From the NCBI GenBank assembly GCA_023238725.1, contig CM041550.1, positions 4,411,044-4,475,043 of the forward strand: 64,000 nucleotides of DNA, given 5' to 3'. This DNA comes from Scortum barcoo (taxonomy: Eukaryota > Chordata > Actinopteri > Centrarchiformes > Terapontidae). Both the position numbers and the translations under genes were made by a program. The notes beneath the pieces are model-generated. The model saw only the letters and a program-made list of their open reading frames with translations. It was not told where the DNA came from and made no database searches. Position 1 is the first letter of the stretch; each line of letters starts with the position of its first letter. This document shows, piece after piece, positions 59,317 to 64,000 of the stretch.

Positions 59317-62300
59317 CTGAAGGGAGACACAGCGAGAAACAGTGGAGCTTTTAGTATTAATCCCATTATCAGATCAACATTCCTCTGAGTCACACACACA
59401 CACATCCACATTTTGCATGATTTTTTTAAAAAGCCCTGTAAATGATCAATCTTGTTCTTTTTCCTTGAACATACTGTAACATCGTCTTTGTCATCACAGG
59501 TATTTTGCAAGGATTAGCAATAAAAAAAAAAAAAAAAGCAGTAGCAGGGTGTTTTTCCAGTCGCTCTACAGGATCATGTGTATGTGCCGTAATGGGAACT
59601 AATGAAGTTCATTTTATTCTTCCGTCCTTTGTCATCTCTTCATGTCTTTATGGTTTCGTTCCCCTGCTCTCATTCTCTTTCTTCCCCTCCCAGTTCATCT
59701 GGTCATCCGTCTGTCATGTTATGAAATCTCTCTCACTCTCTCATTCTTATTCATGCTCTCTCCACCACCCTCACCTCTCTCTCTCTCTCTCTCTCAGGTA
59801 GAAAACAAGCCCCAAATGTCCTGCTGTGTGTGTGTGCACACACACACACACACACACATTCCAAGAACATTCCTCAGTGAGAACGCTAAGTCGGCAAAAT
59901 CTATCTCTGGACACAGAAAGAGAGAGAAAGGTAAAGAGACACTAGATTTGACTGGTGTCTCCATTTTAAAAGCCACTTCCATGTTTTAAACATGTTTTCA
60001 CGTCAACACAAGCCTGTTTTATATTCATGAAATATAAAAAAAGTGAGGCTGAAGGGGCTGTTTTAATATTCAAATCCGTTTTCGGTTTTGGTAAAGTTTG
60101 GAAGCATGTGAGCATTTTTCCAGTCTGTATCGACACGTTTCAAATGCATCCCGGGTGATTTCATCCCAGCTGAGCAGCTCAGCCGGGATCTGAACGCTAA
60201 GTCACATTCGGAGGTCGCTTGTGACGCACGCGACTAATCACACGCATGTGAGCTGTCCACAATCCAGCAACCAAGCAATTAGTCACGATCATTAATGTCG
60301 TTCAAGGTTGATGATCTAATTGATCGCATTTATGTCGGCTCATGTAACAGCGTGCAGAAACGGTGCTGAACCAGTATTAAGCCTGATGGAGCGATGAACT
60401 TACGGCACAGAGAAGCAGGTGGCTCCAACGTGTTTAAAACAATAGTGACAATATCACTGTTTACATTATTATCATTTATCATTATCATTATTAAAATGAA
60501 GGAAAATGGTGTTTGGGGAAATATCACAAATGTTCCTCTTGTCTCAGCTAGCTGGAGGGGATGTCGGTGTCTGAGTTAGTGTCTGAGGAGAGACAAAGTC
60601 AGCACGCTCGGTCTGCAGCCTGCGTGTCACGTGGAAACAGCACGTTGTTAGTTGTGCCGTCGGAGAGTACGAACCACACCAGCGTCTAACCAGACCCAAG
60701 TGACATTTCCACCTATGTTTACATGCTGTTTAATGTGCCGCAGCTGAGCAGCTAATTGGCTCTCTCACTGAAGTCACTTTTCCCCCGGTGAGCGTCTGTT
60801 TGATGGCAGGCTACAGTGTAGGACAACACGTGTTCATTTTAAATTAGAAAAAGGCTTTAACAAGGGCATTAATGTGGGTTGTTGCTCAGAGTCTGCTGAT
60901 CGGCTGCTGTCTGCTCTGCCAGTGACATTTCTGCTTAATGCAAGATTTGATCGGCTGTATCAGAATAAGATCTGCATCCATGTAGACGTAAACCTAATCC
61001 TTCAATTATTGCAAAACCAGAGAGTGTCATCACCTTCTGATGTTTTCTCAAAAGAAAGCACAAGAAAAGTGATTTGTGTGCTCTAGGAGACCAAAAAAAA
61101 TTAAGTTGAACCTTAAGATTTATTTTTCCTTCTGTTCCAGGAAGTCTTTGGTTTCCATTTGTTTCCATAAAGCATGACAGGACCCGTGAGTTGTGTAATC
61201 CATCACAGGAAACATCAAGCGGTCATTACTTTAAGTCACATTATCTTAGACCGCTCAAACTAAGCTGCAATTAAAGTTCATAACGGAGTAACCACAATGC
61301 AAATTCGACAAAAAAAATAATAACACTTGTTAAGACTTGTTGTTTAATGTGATGGATTTACACAACTCAACACACATGTCCAGTTTCAAGTTTGTAAAGA
61401 AATAAATGAATGAAATGCAGATGCCTGGAAATCAGCAAAAAGGTTAGCTGTGATGGTGAGTATATGCGAGTTGTAGTAAATAGATTAAAACATGCTAAAC
61501 CGCTTGTGTAGTCTTTGTGTAGGCTCAATGTAAATGCTGCAGTGAATGGCTCCCGTTTCTCTCTCCTGGACTTTCTGTACATGGATCTTACATTCAGCCT
61601 TCTACTGTTTCATTTGCATTGCTTCCAGCCCCCTCAGTGAAGGTACCATTTCAAACGGCATCAAAATGTCATGTACTATTACTCGCACGCAGAATAAGAG
61701 CTGTTGTGTTGTCCAAGCACAATATGTTGACATTTAAAATCCTATTTAAAAACACACACTGCTCCGTGTGCTCATGTTGTGCCAGATTTTTCTGGTCCTG
61801 TGTGTTTTATAGTTGGCTGAAACATCTTCCTGAAGCTTGGACTCAGGTGATACATCATGCATTTATTAGCATTTTTATTGGATTCCCTCGAACAGAATTT
61901 CCATAAAGGTAAATAAATTACAGATCCACCCTTTGTTATAATTAACATACAGAGATGCATGGAATTAGAGAAATCGCTCAACTACATGTGCAGTGAGTAC
62001 ACTTTGTACAATTGTGACAAACATCCCAAACGCTGACACAGATGTTTGCATGCCAAGCAGACCAGGCTTAAGTTACACTCCTCGTACGTCCACTTTTATA
62101 TCATCTTTCTCTCCATTTCAGCCTTCTCCTCCAAAAACAGACCTTCCAAATGGTCTCCACGTTTGTCTCTGGGATCGCTCATTTTAAATGTCATTATAAA
62201 CGCAATACGCAGCTGTTTTCTTTAATATGTATTTATGTTGATTCTGTCAGATAACACCGAGATCATGAAATAATGATCCGGTAATCCAGCTGTCCGTCCC

Positions 62301-64000
62301 GCTCCTTATCAGATGTTTGCTCTGATGCAGTTTAGACGATTTGCCATCTGAAAAGAGGGCAAAGAGAAGAGATTTAGTTTGTTATTTTTTTGTTTTTTAT
62401 GAAAAACACATTTTAATGTTTGGAAGCTTACTGTGGTAAAATTAAAATCAAATCACATCACAGTTGGTTCCTTCAAATTCAATGAAGCGCCAACTGGAAA
62501 TTGACCCGGCTGGTCTGGTCATGTAATCTGGAGAGATTCTGGGCACCATCAGATACAAAACTGTTGTATATCTTATCTCACCTTGTTTAACAGCATCCGA
62601 TGCACATTTTATTTGTGATATTTAGAAGTTTCTTAACTGGAAATGACGCACAATGTGCGTTATTAAATTATTAAACCTGGTTCTTATAGCTGATCTCCTT
62701 CCAGCCAGCTGCCACCTTATTTAGGTTTTTTGTAGTTAAAACATCTCTGTGGAGTTTTTAACTGGTTATGAAACAGTCTCAGTCTATTCTTCATACTCCA
62801 GCTCAGATACTAAACAGCACTGGGTTTGTGCTGGCTAAGGTTAGGTTTCTTCAGCCACAAACTGAAGGTTTCACTCGCTCTCCTGGCGGTGAAGTTGTCT
62901 AGTTGCAGCGGGGAGTGGAGCGTGTGTCCTAATGTCAGGTGAAACACTACCGCCTTTGACCACAGGGCCCGCCAAAACCAGCACAACATGAAAAGTTCCA
63001 TTAAGCTGTTTGGAATGAGGAGGTATAGTACAGATAAGTCCCGATTTCAACTTCATAAATCAGCCATTCCTCATCCACAATGCAGCGCTTTCAAAACAAG
63101 CAACTAAACTAAACAGAAACAAGGCACCTGACGCTGGGATTCACTTGCATTGCATTCAATTAGAACAACACTAAACCTGCACACACACATGTACCACACC
63201 TACAGCGAGTGTCACAATGAAAACAAATCAATGTCATCTGATTGTTCACTTTGCCTGATGGTGTTAATGAGCAGATTGATAAACCACACGCTAGCTCGCC
63301 TCCACAGCTGGATGGAGCCCAGCAGAGATGAGTCTGTATTTGTGTGTCTTTAGATTAAAATTTAAATGATTTCCATAGAAAAACAGTGTGAGTTCCAGGA
63401 AACGAAGGGAGTGGAGAGCACGCTGCCAACATCAGCAGCTTTTCTCTAATACATTCAGCCGAGGAAGTAAGTGTGTGTGTCGATGGGCCGGTGAGCGAGT
63501 GAGACTCGCTCGTCCATTATTGTCGAGAGGAAACAGCTTTTGTCATTGCAACACACACAGGAAGCTGTCAGTCCCGTCTCTGGACACACACGCACATTTC
63601 AGATTTCTTTTGGGCGTAATTTTCATGTTGTGTTTGACAGGAAAGTGACGGTGAGTCAGAGTCAGATCGTTCCTGTGTGGGAACATACAGACTCACACAC
63701 ACCTCACTAAAACTGAAGCGCTCTAATCCAAGCGAACGGCAATAAATCCTGTAAATTATGATGTAATAGTGAAGTTAAAAGTGTATTATACTTTTATAGT
63801 TGTTTCTTTAATTCATCATTTCTTTCTTTCTCTTTCACTTTCAAGAGGACAAAAGGAGGAAGTGACAGAGAGGATTATGCAAATAGATCCAACTGTCGAT
63901 GAAGCTGGGCACACCTACACTAAATACACACACACATTTGTTTTTTGCATAGACTTACATTCATTCCCTGATCCTATCTAACCTCAATCTCTTTACTACC
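59317..64000. other. Non-coding DNA 5' of the first kalrn exon seen (probable first intron)
   Basis: The upstream exon carrying the start codon (in mammals one version encodes a short hydrophobic W/L-rich leader) was searched for on the minus strand and not found. Short CA and CT repeats occur near 59780-59860. No other gene was recognised. Confidence 0.5.
59833..59858. repeat. (GT)n-(CA)n inverted dinucleotide run
   Basis: A short TG run ending near 59834 is followed at once by a longer CA run, so the two can pair with each other. Confidence 0.75.

Noticed and set aside
1..64000. Endogenous retrovirus, tRNA, rRNA or other RNA genes
   Set aside because: No reverse transcriptase, integrase or envelope-like frames, no long terminal repeats, and no tRNA box A/B pair or rRNA segment was recognised.

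Overview
The window is vertebrate nuclear DNA, most likely from a ray-finned (teleost) fish. Intergenic and intronic sequence is A+T-rich and full of (CA)n/(TG)n, (CT)n and (AT)n microsatellites, and it carries two interspersed repeats that I recognise from percomorph fish genomes. The species cannot be named from the sequence.

One gene explains essentially all coding signal: kalirin (kalrn), a RhoGEF, read on the minus strand. I could place 39 consecutive internal exons between 59316 and 4851 (5,140 nt, about 1,713 codons). They are contiguous when compared with mammalian kalirin. In transcript order they encode the SEC14/CRAL-TRIO lipid-binding domain (exons 1-3), nine spectrin-like repeats (exons 4-26), the first Dbl-homology (DH) domain (end of exon 27 to exon 33), its pleckstrin-homology (PH) domain (exons 34-36), a Ser/Thr-rich linker (exon 37) and the first SH3 domain (exons 38-39). 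The initiator exon lies beyond the right edge. The second DH-PH module, Ig/FN3 and kinase exons lie beyond the left edge. Every spectrin repeat from the second to the ninth starts exactly at a phase-0 intron.

Layout: 1-4850 is the start of the intron after the SH3 exons. 4851-5357 holds the SH3 exons. 5358-20485 is a 15-kb intron containing two recognisable interspersed repeats and two perfect hairpins. 20486-25399 holds the DH-PH exons. 25632-51858 holds the spectrin exons. 53205-59316 holds the SEC14 exons. 59317-64000 is non-coding and probably part of the first intron.

Four of the 39 exons (17, 25, 26 and 37) do not keep frame, although the protein similarity on both sides of each break is excellent. 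Two breaks sit in G/C homopolymers and two look like short insertions. They are either assembly errors or a recently disrupted paralogue, and this is the main point to resolve. Other points of interest are a Gly/Ser-rich insertion in the sixth spectrin repeat, a 27-nt tandem alternative acceptor, several splice sites built out of microsatellites, and a CpG-dense segment with a perfect CRE that could act as an internal promoter. Exon boundaries were set by hand from GT/AG sites, phase and similarity to kalirin recalled from memory; no database search was run.
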